Source: Candidatus Manganitrophus morganii (lineage in GTDB: Bacteria > Nitrospirota > Nitrospiria > SBBL01 > Manganitrophaceae). From it: 64,000 nucleotides of DNA. The stretch is taken from assembly GCA_021651055.1 (NCBI GenBank), contig JAJHOH010000001.1, positions 372,001 to 436,000 on the forward strand. The letters are read 5' to 3'. Within the stretch, counting starts at the first letter, position 1, and every line of letters starts with the position of its first letter. This document shows positions 35,027 to 43,849 of this stretch, one piece after another. The notes under the pieces were generated by a model. The model saw only the letters and a list, made by a program, of their open reading frames with translations, was not told where the DNA came from and ran no database searches. The translations under genes were made by a program, and so were the position numbers.

Positions 35027-35503
35027 ATGGAGAAACATCTCGCAGAAGGGGTTCCCGCCCCCGACTTTTCGCTCCCCGCCCATGACGGAAGAACGATCCG
35101 TCTTTCCGACTACAAGGGGAAAAACCATGTCATTCTATATTTCTACCCGAAGGACGACACCCCCGGCTGCACCAAAGAGGCCTGCGCCTTCCGGAACGAC
35201 TACAATAAGTTCAAGCCGTTCGGCGTCGAGATCCTTGGGGTCAGCACCGATCCGATCGCGTCCCACCAGGCCTTCGCCCGAAAGTACGATCTCAACTTCC
35301 CGCTTCTGGCCGACGAGAAAAAAGAGGTCGCCCGGCTCTATGGGGCGCTCAATCCTGAGAAGGGATACGCCCGCCGGATGACCTACTTGATTGCGAAGGA
35401 CGGGATCATTCGGCGGATCATGCCGAATGTGACGGTCGATGGGCACAGCGAGGAGCTATTCACCGCCGTGAAGGCGCTGGTTCCTTCCTTTCCGATGGAA
35501 TAA
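35027..35503 (+). CDS. bcp: thioredoxin-dependent peroxiredoxin, BCP/PrxQ type
   Basis: A 158-residue peroxiredoxin reducing peroxides and alkyl hydroperoxides. The peroxidatic cysteine is in DDTPGCTKEACAFRND, with the resolving cysteine five residues later (GC-TKEA-C), typical of PrxQ. Other motifs are YFYPKDDTPGC, LADEKKEVARLYGA and TYLIAKDGIIRRI. AAAGGAG precedes the ATG. It is followed six bases later by a thioredoxin-like protein that could be its reductant. Confidence 0.94.
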   Translation: MEKHLAEGVPAPDFSLPAHDGRTIRLSDYKGKNHVILYFYPKDDTPGCTKEACAFRNDYNKFKPFGVEILGVSTDPIASHQAFARKYDLNFPLLADEKKEVARLYGALNPEKGYARRMTYLIAKDGIIRRIMPNVTVDGHSEELFTAVKALVPSFPME

Positions 35504-35509
35504 GACGGG

Positions 35510-36505
35510 ATGTTTCTGGAGCGTGAGAAGATCCGGGCCCCGGAGATCGAGGGGGGTCGATGGTTCAATTCAACGCCTCTCTCCATCAAGGCGCTGCGCG
35601 GAAAGATCGTCCTGATCGACTTTTGGGACTACACCTGCGTCAACTGCATCCGCACCCTTCCCTACCTCAAGGCCTGGCACGAACGGTATGCCGAAAAAGG
35701 CGTGGTCCTCATCGGGGTTCATTCGCCGGAGTTCCCCTTCGCACGAGAGGCTTCCCAGGTCGAGCGGGCCTTAAATTCGTTCGGCCTCACCTACCCGATC
35801 GTGATGGATAATGATTACAAAACCTGGCGGGCCTACGTCAATCGCTACTGGCCGGCAAAATATTTAATCGATCGAAACGGAATCATCCGCTACCGCCACA
35901 ATGGCGAGGGGAACTACGTCGAGACCGAGCTGGCGATTCAGGCCCTTCTGATGGAGATCGACCCCGCGTTGCCCCTCCCCGACCCGATGCGGCCGATCCG
36001 GGAGAGCGACTATCCCGGCGCCGTCTGTTCCCCCCCGACCCCGGAGCTTTATCTCGGCGCCGACCGGGGGAGGATCGGAAACAACGAGGGACTCCCGGAG
36101 GGGAAGACTGTTCAATACACCCTTCCCGATCGGCTGATAGAAGATAGTTTCTATGCCGAGGGATCCTGGGAGGTGATGGCCGACCGTCTGACGTTCACCG
36201 GTCCGCGGGGCGGCGCGATCCATTTGATTTATTCAGCGATGGAAGTGAATCTGGTGGCGTCGGCCGAAGAAGAGGCGATCGTCTGGATCAATCAAGACCG
36301 GCGGACGATGCGGAAAGATGAAATCGGCGAGGATGTCGCGATTGATGAGAAGGGGCGTGCGTTCGTTCGGGTGAAAGCGCCCCGGATGTATCAGCTGGTG
36401 CGGAATCCCGGCTTCGAAAAACACGAACTCCGGCTCTTCACCCAGGCGAGAGGGCTCTCCCTCTACGCCTTTACTTTCGTCTCCTGTAAGGTCTCGCCGC
36501 AATAA
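35510..36505 (+). CDS. DipZ-like thioredoxin-domain protein
   Basis: A 331-residue protein. Residues about 10-160 form a TlpA/redoxin-like thioredoxin fold with CxxC in DYTCVNCIRT. Residues about 195-325 look like the beta-sandwich carbohydrate-binding-like module found after the thioredoxin part of DipZ (Rv2874). No CcdA-type membrane part and no signal peptide are present, so it is probably cytosolic. It may reduce the peroxiredoxin encoded just upstream. Its 3' end overlaps bioB on the other strand by 43 bases. Confidence 0.85.
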   Translation: MFLEREKIRAPEIEGGRWFNSTPLSIKALRGKIVLIDFWDYTCVNCIRTLPYLKAWHERYAEKGVVLIGVHSPEFPFAREASQVERALNSFGLTYPIVMDNDYKTWRAYVNRYWPAKYLIDRNGIIRYRHNGEGNYVETELAIQALLMEIDPALPLPDPMRPIRESDYPGAVCSPPTPELYLGADRGRIGNNEGLPEGKTVQYTLPDRLIEDSFYAEGSWEVMADRLTFTGPRGGAIHLIYSAMEVNLVASAEEEAIVWINQDRRTMRKDEIGEDVAIDEKGRAFVRVKAPRMYQLVRNPGFEKHELRLFTQARGLSLYAFTFVSCKVSPQ

Positions 36506-37485
36506 GCGACGGCGCGCAACCCGAGATCTTCGATCATCTTCATATCGTCTTCGGGTTTCCGCCCCAGCGTCGTCAGATAGTTCCCGATCAATGTATGGCT
36601 GGCGCCGGCGGCGAACATCCACGATTGTAGGTCGCGCAGATGGACCTCCCGCCCGCCGGCGGTCATGATGTCTTTCGACGGAAGCATCAAACGATAAACC
36701 GCGATGATCTTCAAGATCTCCATCGGCTGAAGCGGCGGCAGGTTTTCAAACGGCGTTCCCTTGATGGCGTGAAGAAAGTTGAGCGGCACCACATCGGCAT
36801 CGAGCTCCTGGAGGGCGACGGCCAACTCGATCCGCTGATCCGGACTCTCCCCCATTCCGAAGATCCCGCCGGAGCAGATTCCGATCCCCGCTTCTTTGCA
36901 ATATTGAATCGTACGGACCCGGTCGTCGTAGGTATGGGTGGTGCAGATCTTCGGGAAGTGGGACCGGGCGGTCTCCAGGTTATGATTGTAAAAGGCGAGT
37001 CCCGCCTCTTTTAATTTGAAGGCGATCCGCCGGTCGGCGATGATCCCGAGCGAGGCATCAGTGCGGGTATGGCCGGCGGCGACCAATTCACGAATCCGCT
37101 GCAGCACCATCTCCAGGTCCCGGCCTTCGCGAAGCCCCCACCAGGCGGCGACGATCCCGAAGGCTTCCGCCCCATTGCTTCCCGCCTCTTTGGCCGCCTG
37201 GACGATCCCCTCCGAATCCATCAGTGGGTAACTGGGAATCCCGGTGTCATGATAGGCTGATTGGGCGCAGAAATTACAGTTCTCGGAGCAGTTCCCCGCC
37301 TTGGCATTGACGATGGAGCAGAGGTTGATCTGATCCCCCCGGTAATGATGCCGGACGTGATTGGCCGAGGCGATGAGATCAAAGAGATCGGGGCCGGAGA
37401 CCTGCATCAGCCGGCATCCTTCCTCGTAAGTCAGACGCTCCCCTGCGATCGCCTTCTCTTCCATTTTCCGGATAAAGTCTCTCAT
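36463..37485 (-). CDS. bioB: biotin synthase
   Basis: A 340-residue radical SAM enzyme that inserts sulfur into dethiobiotin, the last step of biotin synthesis. The 4Fe-4S ligands are Cys66, Cys70 and Cys73 in GNCSENCNFCAQS. The 2Fe-2S arginine/cysteine region (NHNLETARSHFPKICTTHTYDDR) and GIFGMGES are also seen. Length is normal. AGGAG lies before the ATG. No other bio genes are nearby. Confidence 0.96.
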   Translation of the reverse strand: MRDFIRKMEEKAIAGERLTYEEGCRLMQVSGPDLFDLIASANHVRHHYRGDQINLCSIVNAKAGNCSENCNFCAQSAYHDTGIPSYPLMDSEGIVQAAKEAGSNGAEAFGIVAAWWGLREGRDLEMVLQRIRELVAAGHTRTDASLGIIADRRIAFKLKEAGLAFYNHNLETARSHFPKICTTHTYDDRVRTIQYCKEAGIGICSGGIFGMGESPDQRIELAVALQELDADVVPLNFLHAIKGTPFENLPPLQPMEILKIIAVYRLMLPSKDIMTAGGREVHLRDLQSWMFAAGASHTLIGNYLTTLGRKPEDDMKMIEDLGLRAVAYCGETLQETKVKA

Positions 37486-37549
37486 CGCTCTACTCCTACA
37501 AGGATAGATAACACCCTACAATTTGGCGGAGTTTAACATAGGCCGTTTC

Positions 37550-38515
37550 TTAAAGCCATTTCTTTTTTCGGAAGAAGGCCAGCATCCCGACGGTGATCGC
37601 CGCCATCACCGCGATGACGATGAAGTAGCCATATTTGGAATGAAGTTCCGGCATGTTTTCAAAGTTCATCCCGTAAATTCCGGTGATGACCGTCAGCGGC
37701 ATCAGCGTCGCCGTGAAAACGGTGAGGACTTTCATCACTTCATTGAGGCGGTTTGAAACGACCGACAAATAGGCGTCCAAGGCGCTGGTCACCAGGTCGC
37801 GATATGACTCCGCCAAATCGTTGATCCGGGCCAAATGATCGTAAACATCCCTGAAGTAGACCGCCGCCGTGGGACTGATCACCTTGAGGGGATCGCGACT
37901 TAAGCGATTGAGGATTTCCCGCTGCGGACCGGCCACCCTTCGAAGGTGCATGACCTCTTTCTTCATGCTGAAGATTTTGTTGAGCGTTTCCCGATCGGGC
38001 TGAGCAAAAACCTCCTCCTCGATTCCATCAATGAGGGAGTCAAACTGGTCAAGAACCGGGAAATAATGATCGACCATGGCATCCAGGATTTCGTGAAGGA
38101 GAAAATCGACGCCCCGCGTGATGGCCGGTCCGTTCCGTAGACACCGTTCTTTGGCTTGGCTGATGCTTCGAGAGGGCTCATCGTGGTAGCTGACCAGATA
38201 ATTCGGCCCGAGAAAAAAATTAATCTCAGCGGTGACGAAGGTCTGATCACCCATGGTACGGGCGCCATGCAGCACCAGAAAAATATAATCACCGTAATCG
38301 TCGATTTTGGGAAGAAGCGTTTCGGAGATGCAATCTTCGATCGCGAGGGTATGAAAATGAAAATCGCGGGAGAGGCTTTCCGCCGCTTCGGGGGCGGGTC
38401 CCTCGAAGTCGACCCAGACCTGATTCTTCTTATTTTCCAGAAGGGAGGGCAACACCGACAAATCGTCAAAAGAACGGTGCCCCTCTTCTTCCGAGTAAAC
38501 GAGTATCGACGTCAT
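37550..38515 (-). CDS. corA: CorA-type magnesium/cobalt channel
   Basis: A 321-residue CorA family protein. A large cytosolic N-terminal funnel domain is followed by two C-terminal TM helices (about 258-280 and 293-313) with the selectivity motif YGMNFENMPEL between them, and a basic C-terminal tail. It forms a pentameric Mg2+ channel in the inner membrane. It lies 10 bases downstream of recQ on the same strand, but no functional link is known. Confidence 0.94.
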   Translation of the reverse strand: MTSILVYSEEEGHRSFDDLSVLPSLLENKKNQVWVDFEGPAPEAAESLSRDFHFHTLAIEDCISETLLPKIDDYGDYIFLVLHGARTMGDQTFVTAEINFFLGPNYLVSYHDEPSRSISQAKERCLRNGPAITRGVDFLLHEILDAMVDHYFPVLDQFDSLIDGIEEEVFAQPDRETLNKIFSMKKEVMHLRRVAGPQREILNRLSRDPLKVISPTAAVYFRDVYDHLARINDLAESYRDLVTSALDAYLSVVSNRLNEVMKVLTVFTATLMPLTVITGIYGMNFENMPELHSKYGYFIVIAVMAAITVGMLAFFRKKKWL

Positions 38516-38524
38516 CGATCGGTC

Positions 38525-40276
38525 TTAATTTACCTCTCCTGCCTTATGAAGCGCCTCAAGAAAGAGGTCGCCGTATTGCGCGAGCTTCTTCGGTCCGATT
38601 CCGTTGATCTGAAGGAGTTCATCGCCGTTGCGCGGCCGATGCGTCGCCATTTGAAGCAAGACCGCGTCGCTGAAGATCAGGTATGCCGGCAGTCCTTTCT
38701 CGTCGGCCAGTTTTTTTCGCAACGCCCGCAGCCGCGCGAAGAGATCCCCCCCTTCCTCTCCGACGTTCTCGCTCGGAACAAAGGCCCGCTTTTTACCCTT
38801 CGGGATGGAACGCTCCGGCTCGAAGCGGGAGGCGGGGCGGATCTCTTCGAGAAGGTCCCACCCGGCGCAGTGATCGCATGCGCTTCCGCAGCCGGCGATC
38901 CGCTCCCCGAAGTGGGCGACCAGCCGCTGATGGCGGCATCCCTCGCCCTCTGCGAACGAAAACATCTCGCGGGTCTGCATCCGCATCTTCTTGTTTACCT
39001 GCGAATCGGAAACGCCTTCGGAAAATCGATCATAGCTGATCACCTCCGACCAAGAGTAAAAGAGCACGCAGTCGCTTTCGACGCCGTCGCGTCCGGCCCG
39101 TCCGATCTCTTGGTAGTAGCCTTCGATGCTCTTCGGCATGTCCCGATGGATGACATAACGGATATTCGATTTATCGATCCCCATCCCAAAGGCGACGGTC
39201 GCCACCACCACTTCGATATCGTCCCGGCGGAAGGCTTCCTGGACAATCGTCCGCCGGTCGTTCTCCATCCCGGCATGGTAAGCCGATGCGCGGACCCCGT
39301 TTGCTTTGAGAAATTCGGTCGTCTGTTCCGCCCCCCGGCGGCTGAGAGAGTAGATGATTCCCTGCTGGCCGGCGCGGGAGCGGACCAGATTGAGGATTTC
39401 CCCCTTGGTATCCCGTCCCCCCCCTTTCTTGTAAGCATGAAGCCGCAGGTTCGGACGGAAGGAAGAACCCCGGAAACGGAGGGGGGAGACCATCCCCATC
39501 TGTTCAACGATATCGGAGGCGACGGCATCGGTCGCCGTGGCGGTGAGCGCGAGGACGGGGATATTTCCGAAGCGGCGCTTCAGACCGGAGAGGTTTCGGT
39601 AAGAGGGGCGGAAATCGTGTCCCCATTGGCTGATGCAGTGGGCCTCGTCGACCGCAATGAGACCGATTCTGCAGGAAGAAAATAGATCGAGGAGCCCTCC
39701 TTCCAACCCTTCGGGGGCGGCATAAACAAGCCGATACTCGCCGGCTCTCAAACGCGCGATCCGGTCAAGCCGCTCGTCAGAGGTGAGACTCGAATTGATG
39801 AAAGTCGCCGGGATGCCGACTTCGGTCATCCCATCGACCTGGTCTTTCATCAATGCGATGAGCGGCGAGATGACAAGGGTCGTGCCGGGAAGGAGTCGCG
39901 CAGGGATCTGATAGGTGAGCGATTTTCCGGCTCCGGTCGGCATGACGCCGATGCAATCACGGCCGGAGAGGACCGACTCGATGATCTCCCTTTGACCGGG
40001 GCGAAAACCGGTGTAGCCGAAAACCGACTTCAGAACAGCGTCGGGCGAAACCAGCGCCGGGGGGTGGATCGGAACGGTGGCGGCCAGTCGTTTGAGCGAA
40101 GTAACCAGCGCCGGGGTAAAGAGGTCCGGCTCCACCCGAAAAAGATCGCGCAGGCCTTGAAGCCGCTCGTGAAAAAGGCGCGCCCCCTCGGCCTCCCCGA
40201 CCTTCCCGAGCGCCGCCAAATGGGCCAGGGCCTCGACCTCCTCCGCCACCTGATCTTTCGTCCACGATTTTATCAT
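38525..40276 (-). CDS. recQ: RecQ ATP-dependent DNA helicase
   Basis: A 583-residue 3'-5' helicase for recombination and fork repair. The SF2 motifs are [13 protein letters not shown] (motif 0), [14 protein letters not shown] (Walker A), [15 protein letters not shown] (DEAH and aromatic loop), TATATD, YHAGM and [10 protein letters not shown]. The zinc-binding segment has [12 protein letters not shown]...CGSACDHC, and an HRDC domain ends the protein (about 505-580). About 75 residues precede the helicase motifs. The ATG at 40276 is chosen over the TTG at 40312. It follows the NYN gene by 52 bases. Confidence 0.94.
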   Translation of the reverse strand: MIKSWTKDQVAEEVEALAHLAALGKVGEAEGARLFHERLQGLRDLFRVEPDLFTPALVTSLKRLAATVPIHPPALVSPDAVLKSVFGYTGFRPGQREIIESVLSGRDCIGVMPTGAGKSLTYQIPARLLPGTTLVISPLIALMKDQVDGMTEVGIPATFINSSLTSDERLDRIARLRAGEYRLVYAAPEGLEGGLLDLFSSCRIGLIAVDEAHCISQWGHDFRPSYRNLSGLKRRFGNIPVLALTATATDAVASDIVEQMGMVSPLRFRGSSFRPNLRLHAYKKGGGRDTKGEILNLVRSRAGQQGIIYSLSRRGAEQTTEFLKANGVRASAYHAGMENDRRTIVQEAFRRDDIEVVVATVAFGMGIDKSNIRYVIHRDMPKSIEGYYQEIGRAGRDGVESDCVLFYSWSEVISYDRFSEGVSDSQVNKKMRMQTREMFSFAEGEGCRHQRLVAHFGERIAGCGSACDHCAGWDLLEEIRPASRFEPERSIPKGKKRAFVPSENVGEEGGDLFARLRALRKKLADEKGLPAYLIFSDAVLLQMATHRPRNGDELLQINGIGPKKLAQYGDLFLEALHKAGEVN

Positions 40277-40327
40277 CGCCGAGAGCTTAACGGAGGCGGG
40301 GAAAAAACTCAAGGGGGAAAAGAGCGA

Positions 40328-41233
40328 TCATCCGGCGGATGGAGTGGCCGGGAGCGGATTCGCCGCCGCAGGCTCTTCCGCTTCCGCCGAAGTCCACTCG
40401 GGACCGAAATCAAGGACGATGAATCCTCCCGAGGTTTGGTCCTTTTCTAAGATCAACAACTTCCGCTTCTCCGCCTCTTCCAAAAGTTGGTTGAAGTTTC
40501 GAAACCCGTAGTATGATTCGTTGAAACCGGGCTTCCGCCGCCGGAGGGTCTGCTTGACCATCGATCCCCAGACCTTTCGCTCTCCCCGCTCGTTGAAGAT
40601 CGCTTCAACCGTTTCCAAGACCAAGTTGAGCGCCTCTTGCCGCTTCGACTCCTTTTTTTCCTCGTCGTCCTTGGTCACCTCGGTCTTGACGTCTGTCTTC
40701 ACGGCAGCCGTTTTCGCCGCCGGGCGGGGTGTTTTCGGTTTGCGCCGGGCGACCGTTTCTCGGACAAGGTCGTCGTAGAAAATGAATTCATCGCAATTGG
40801 AGATCAACAGATCGGAAGTCGACTTCTTCACTCCGACCCCAATGACATTTTTATTGTTCTCCCGCAGCTTGCTGACGAGGGGGGAGAAATCGGAATCGCC
40901 GCTCACGACGACAAAACTGTCGATGTGGGACTTGGTATAGCAGAGGTCGAGCGCATCGACGACCATTCGGATATCGGCCGAGTTCTTCCCCGATTGGCGG
41001 ATATGAGGGATCTCGATCAGCTCAAAGGCGGCCTCATGCATGCCACCTTTAAAATCCTTATATCGCTCCCAGTCGCAATATGCCTTTTTGACGACGATAT
41101 TCCCCTTCAGCAACAACCGCTCCAACACTTTTTCGATATCGAATTGAGCATAACGCGCGTCTCGAACCCCGATCGCAACGTTTTCCAGGTCGCAGAAAAC
41201 CGCCATATTGAATGTACCTTCAGTAGTCGCCAT
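40328..41233 (-). CDS. NYN-domain protein with C-terminal LOTUS/OST-HTH domain
   Basis: A 301-residue protein. Residues about 8-155 are a NYN (LabA/DUF88) PIN-like nuclease domain with its acidic residues in AVFCDLENVAIG, KNSADIRMVVDAL and VVVSGDSDFSPLV. A Lys/Glu-rich linker follows, then an OST-HTH/LOTUS-like domain (about 190-275: VWGSMVKQTLRRRKPGFNESYYGFRNFNQLLEEA), which binds RNA. It is a likely RNA-processing nuclease. It is upstream of recQ in the same direction. Confidence 0.9.
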   Translation of the reverse strand: MATTEGTFNMAVFCDLENVAIGVRDARYAQFDIEKVLERLLLKGNIVVKKAYCDWERYKDFKGGMHEAAFELIEIPHIRQSGKNSADIRMVVDALDLCYTKSHIDSFVVVSGDSDFSPLVSKLRENNKNVIGVGVKKSTSDLLISNCDEFIFYDDLVRETVARRKPKTPRPAAKTAAVKTDVKTEVTKDDEEKKESKRQEALNLVLETVEAIFNERGERKVWGSMVKQTLRRRKPGFNESYYGFRNFNQLLEEAEKRKLLILEKDQTSGGFIVLDFGPEWTSAEAEEPAAANPLPATPSAG

Positions 41234-41335
41234 TGGTTTTAATGCTCCTCTTTAGATTAAGAAAAGTCATTCTACCTTTTTTTTCCGGGACAGACAAGCA
41301 GAAGCGTCGGAACAGATTGATTTATCTGTTTTGGA

Positions 41336-41409
41336 TGTCATATTGAGGCCAAGCCGAATCTCGTCGAAATGCCGGAAACAGGATCCTTCGCCGGCGCTCA
41401 GAGATGACC
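41336..41409. repeat. degenerate dispersed inverted repeat
   Basis: TGTCATATTGAGGCCAAGCCGAATCTCGTCG is followed by GGATCCTTCGCCGGCGCTCAGAGATGACC, the two arms of a worn inverted repeat of about 74 bases. It is related in both arms to the element at 18775-18850. It fills most of the 320-base gap between the NYN gene and moaD. Confidence 0.55.
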
Positions 41410-41503
41410 ATTCGGGACATTTACAGAAACCAAGCGTACGACAAAGATGTTTGATCCTATTGAAAAATCACCGCCGGAGCGCCTTCCTGAATCGATAAAA
41501 ACC

Positions 41504-41532
41504 TTGACAGAGAATGACGAAAAAGGTATCCT
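41504..41532 (+). promoter_or_regulatory. promoter of moaD-moaE
   Basis: A perfect TTGACA (41504-41509), a 17-base spacer and TATCCT (41527-41532). Transcription would start near 41539, 22 bases before the moaD ATG. This also argues that the open frame upstream of 41561 is not translated. Confidence 0.65.
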
Positions 41533-41560
41533 TTTTCTAACTTTTCAGGAGTTTTCGAAG

Positions 41561-41809
41561 ATGGTTAAAATACGTTTTTTTGCAGTCCTCAAGAAAATTG
41601 TCGGTAAAGAAGAGGTTGTCCTCGATGTTGAAAAAGGGACCACGCTGGAGCAGCTTCTCAGTCGGCTGGAGCGGGATCTTCCTCCCTTGCAACAGATCAT
41701 GAAAGAAGGAAAGATCTTGATCTCGGTCAATCAAGAGGTGGTTCCAAAAGAGTGTTTGATTCAGAACGGAGATGAGATCGCATTCCTTCCCCCTTTCGCC
41801 GGGGGATGA
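41561..41809 (+). CDS. moaD: molybdopterin synthase sulfur carrier subunit
   Basis: An 82-residue ubiquitin-like ThiS/MoaD protein ending in the required Gly-Gly (LPPFAGG). The C-terminal glycine is thiocarboxylated and gives sulfur to precursor Z in MoaE during molybdenum cofactor synthesis. The ATG at 41561 starts MVKIRFFAVLKKIVG, with AGGAG nine bases upstream. The open frame from 41447 overlaps the promoter and is not family-like. moaE follows 57 bases later. Confidence 0.92.
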   Translation: MVKIRFFAVLKKIVGKEEVVLDVEKGTTLEQLLSRLERDLPPLQQIMKEGKILISVNQEVVPKECLIQNGDEIAFLPPFAGG

Positions 41810-41866
41810 GGCTCCGAGAAGATCTTTAAACAAAACGTTTATTCATTCATTTAATAAGGATCGGCC

Positions 41867-42307
41867 ATGGATACAAAACAGCTTTCCGAAAGAATCCGCG
41901 TTCAAACCGAAGATTTCAGCGTCGAAGAAGAAACCAATAAGGTGAAAAACAGCTCGAAGAGGATCGGCGGCATCGTCACCTTCCTCGGAACGGCGCGGGA
42001 TTTCTCAAAAGGACGCGATATCCATAAGATCGATTTTGAACATTATCCCGGAATGGCCCAAAAGCGCCTTGCGGAAATCCGGGAACAGGCGCTCAAAGAC
42101 TATGACATCATCGAGGTTTCGATCATCCACCGGGTCGGCGAAATTTCGATCGGCGACAACATTGTTCTCATCGTGGTCGGGGCGGAGCATCGCAAAGACG
42201 CCTTCCGGGCCTGTTCCTGGTGCATCGATGAATTGAAGCGGATCACACCGATCTGGAAGAAAGAGACGACCCCTCAGGGAGAGGTCTGGGTCGAAGAACA
42301 CCCGTAA
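41867..42307 (+). CDS. moaE: molybdopterin synthase catalytic subunit
   Basis: A 146-residue MoaE that with MoaD converts precursor Z (cPMP) to molybdopterin. Family features are GGIVTFLGTARDFSKG, the HRVG motif (IIHRVGEISIGD), AEHRKDAF and the lysine-rich PIWKKE catalytic loop. AAGGA lies before the ATG. It is closed by the terminator shared with purF. Confidence 0.94.
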   Translation: MDTKQLSERIRVQTEDFSVEEETNKVKNSSKRIGGIVTFLGTARDFSKGRDIHKIDFEHYPGMAQKRLAEIREQALKDYDIIEVSIIHRVGEISIGDNIVLIVVGAEHRKDAFRACSWCIDELKRITPIWKKETTPQGEVWVEEHP

Positions 42308-42330
42308 TTCACAGATGGAACCTTTGGAAT

Positions 42331-42366
42331 AAAAAAGGGATGGAGAGAACTCCATCCCTTTTTTAT
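42331..42366. terminator. bidirectional intrinsic terminator, moaE / purF
   Basis: A perfect 15-base stem (AAAAAAGGGATGGAG at 42331-42345 with CTCCATCCCTTTTTT at 42350-42364) with a 4-base loop. The A and T runs let it act on both strands, ending moaDE and the purQLF unit. Confidence 0.95.
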
Positions 42367-42403
42367 TCTCTTTTTATCTTTGCCGACCGCCGTTCCGTCT
42401 TTG

Positions 42404-43843
42404 TTACGGCTCTCGCTCTTCAAAAAGTCCCAACTGGATAATCTCTTCGCCCGTGAACGGAATAGGATAGTTTCCGGAAAAACAGGCGGTGCAGAAATGC
42501 CGATTCTCCCCCGAATCCGAGTTGTAAACCGCGCGGAACATCCCTTCCGTTGAGAGATAGGAAAGGCTGTCGGCAGTGATATATTTTCTAATCTCTTCGA
42601 CGCTGTGACTCGAAGCGACGAGCTCTTGGCGCGTCGGCGTATCGATCCCATAAAAGCAAGGCGAAATGATCGGCGGGGAGCTGATGCGAACATGGATCTC
42701 TTTCGCCCCCGCCGCGCGGATCATTTTGACGATCTTCCGGCTGGTCGTCCCCCGGACGATCGAATCATCGACCACCACCACCCGCTTTCCATCCAGGATC
42801 TCACGCACCGCATTCAACTTGATCTTTACGCCGAAATGGCGGATCGACTGCTGCGGTTCGATGAAGGTCCGGCCGACATAATGATTTCGGATCAGCCCCG
42901 TATCGTACGGAATTTTGGACGCCTCGGCAAACCCCAACGCAGCAGGAACTCCCGAATCGGGAACCGGAATGACGATATCCGCTTTAATATCTCCTTCCCG
43001 CGCCAACTCCATTCCGAGCCGCTTTCGGATATAGTAAACATTCCGATCGAAAACACGGCTGTCGGGCCGTGAGAAGTAGACATATTCAAAGACGCACTGC
43101 GCCGGCGAAACCTTGGTAAAGGGCTTAAACGAGAAGACCCCTTTCTCGTTGATCTGAACGATCTCGCCCGGCTCGATGTCGCGAACATATTCGGCATCGA
43201 TCAGATCAAAAGCGCAGGTCTCCGAAGCAAGGACATAACCTTCTTTCATCTTCCCAAGGCAGAGAGGCCGCACCCCATACGGATCGCGAACACCGATCAG
43301 ACCCTCTTCCGAAAGAAAGAGAAGAGAGTAGGCTCCGCGGACACGCTCGCATGCATCGACAATCCGTTGAACGAGGCGCTCCTGACGGGAATGGGCGATG
43401 AGGTGGATGATGACTTCGCTGTCCATGGAAGATTGAAAGATGGCGCCGTAGGCTTCCATCTCATCGCGCAGAAAGCTGGCATTGATCAGGTTGCCGTTGT
43501 GCACCATCCCGAGGGTGCCCAGGGCATAATTGACCATCAGCGGTTGGACATTTTCGAGACAATTGTCGCCGGTGGTCGAGTAACGATTGTGACCGATGGC
43601 GGCGTTCCCCTTCAGCTTTCTGAGGCGGTCCTCAGAGAAGATGTCGGCAACAAGCCCGGTTCCTTTTTCCTGGTAGTAGGTATTGCCGTCATGGGTGACA
43701 ATGCCGCTCGCCTCCTGGCCGCGATGCTGGAGGGCATAAAGACCGAGGTAAGTGAGATTGCCCGCCTCCGGATGGCCATAGATTCCGAAGATGGCACACT
43801 CTTCTTGCAGCTTATCAAATACCGATTCGTCCACCTGGCTCAC
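42404..43843 (-). CDS. purF: amidophosphoribosyltransferase
   Basis: A 479-residue enzyme for the first step of purine synthesis (PRPP plus glutamine to phosphoribosylamine). It has a short propeptide ending before Cys16 ([10 protein letters not shown]), the N-terminal nucleophile of the glutaminase domain. The PRPP loop is [15 protein letters not shown]. Downstream cysteines (FYGIDTPTR region and [11 protein letters not shown]) fit the 4Fe-4S-containing Bacillus-type enzyme. It is the last gene of its unit, six bases after purL. Confidence 0.96.
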   Translation of the reverse strand: MSQVDESVFDKLQEECAIFGIYGHPEAGNLTYLGLYALQHRGQEASGIVTHDGNTYYQEKGTGLVADIFSEDRLRKLKGNAAIGHNRYSTTGDNCLENVQPLMVNYALGTLGMVHNGNLINASFLRDEMEAYGAIFQSSMDSEVIIHLIAHSRQERLVQRIVDACERVRGAYSLLFLSEEGLIGVRDPYGVRPLCLGKMKEGYVLASETCAFDLIDAEYVRDIEPGEIVQINEKGVFSFKPFTKVSPAQCVFEYVYFSRPDSRVFDRNVYYIRKRLGMELAREGDIKADIVIPVPDSGVPAALGFAEASKIPYDTGLIRNHYVGRTFIEPQQSIRHFGVKIKLNAVREILDGKRVVVVDDSIVRGTTSRKIVKMIRAAGAKEIHVRISSPPIISPCFYGIDTPTRQELVASSHSVEEIRKYITADSLSYLSTEGMFRAVYNSDSGENRHFCTACFSGNYPIPFTGEEIIQLGLFEEREP

Positions 43844-43849
43844 CTGTTG

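Noticed and set aside
38156..39685. Long plus-strand open frame across corA and recQ
   Set aside because: Shadow of two well-supported minus-strand genes.
41290..41340. Small inverted repeat AACAGAT/ATCTGTT upstream of moaD
   Set aside because: Only 7 bases of stem and no gene upstream for it to terminate; probably chance.
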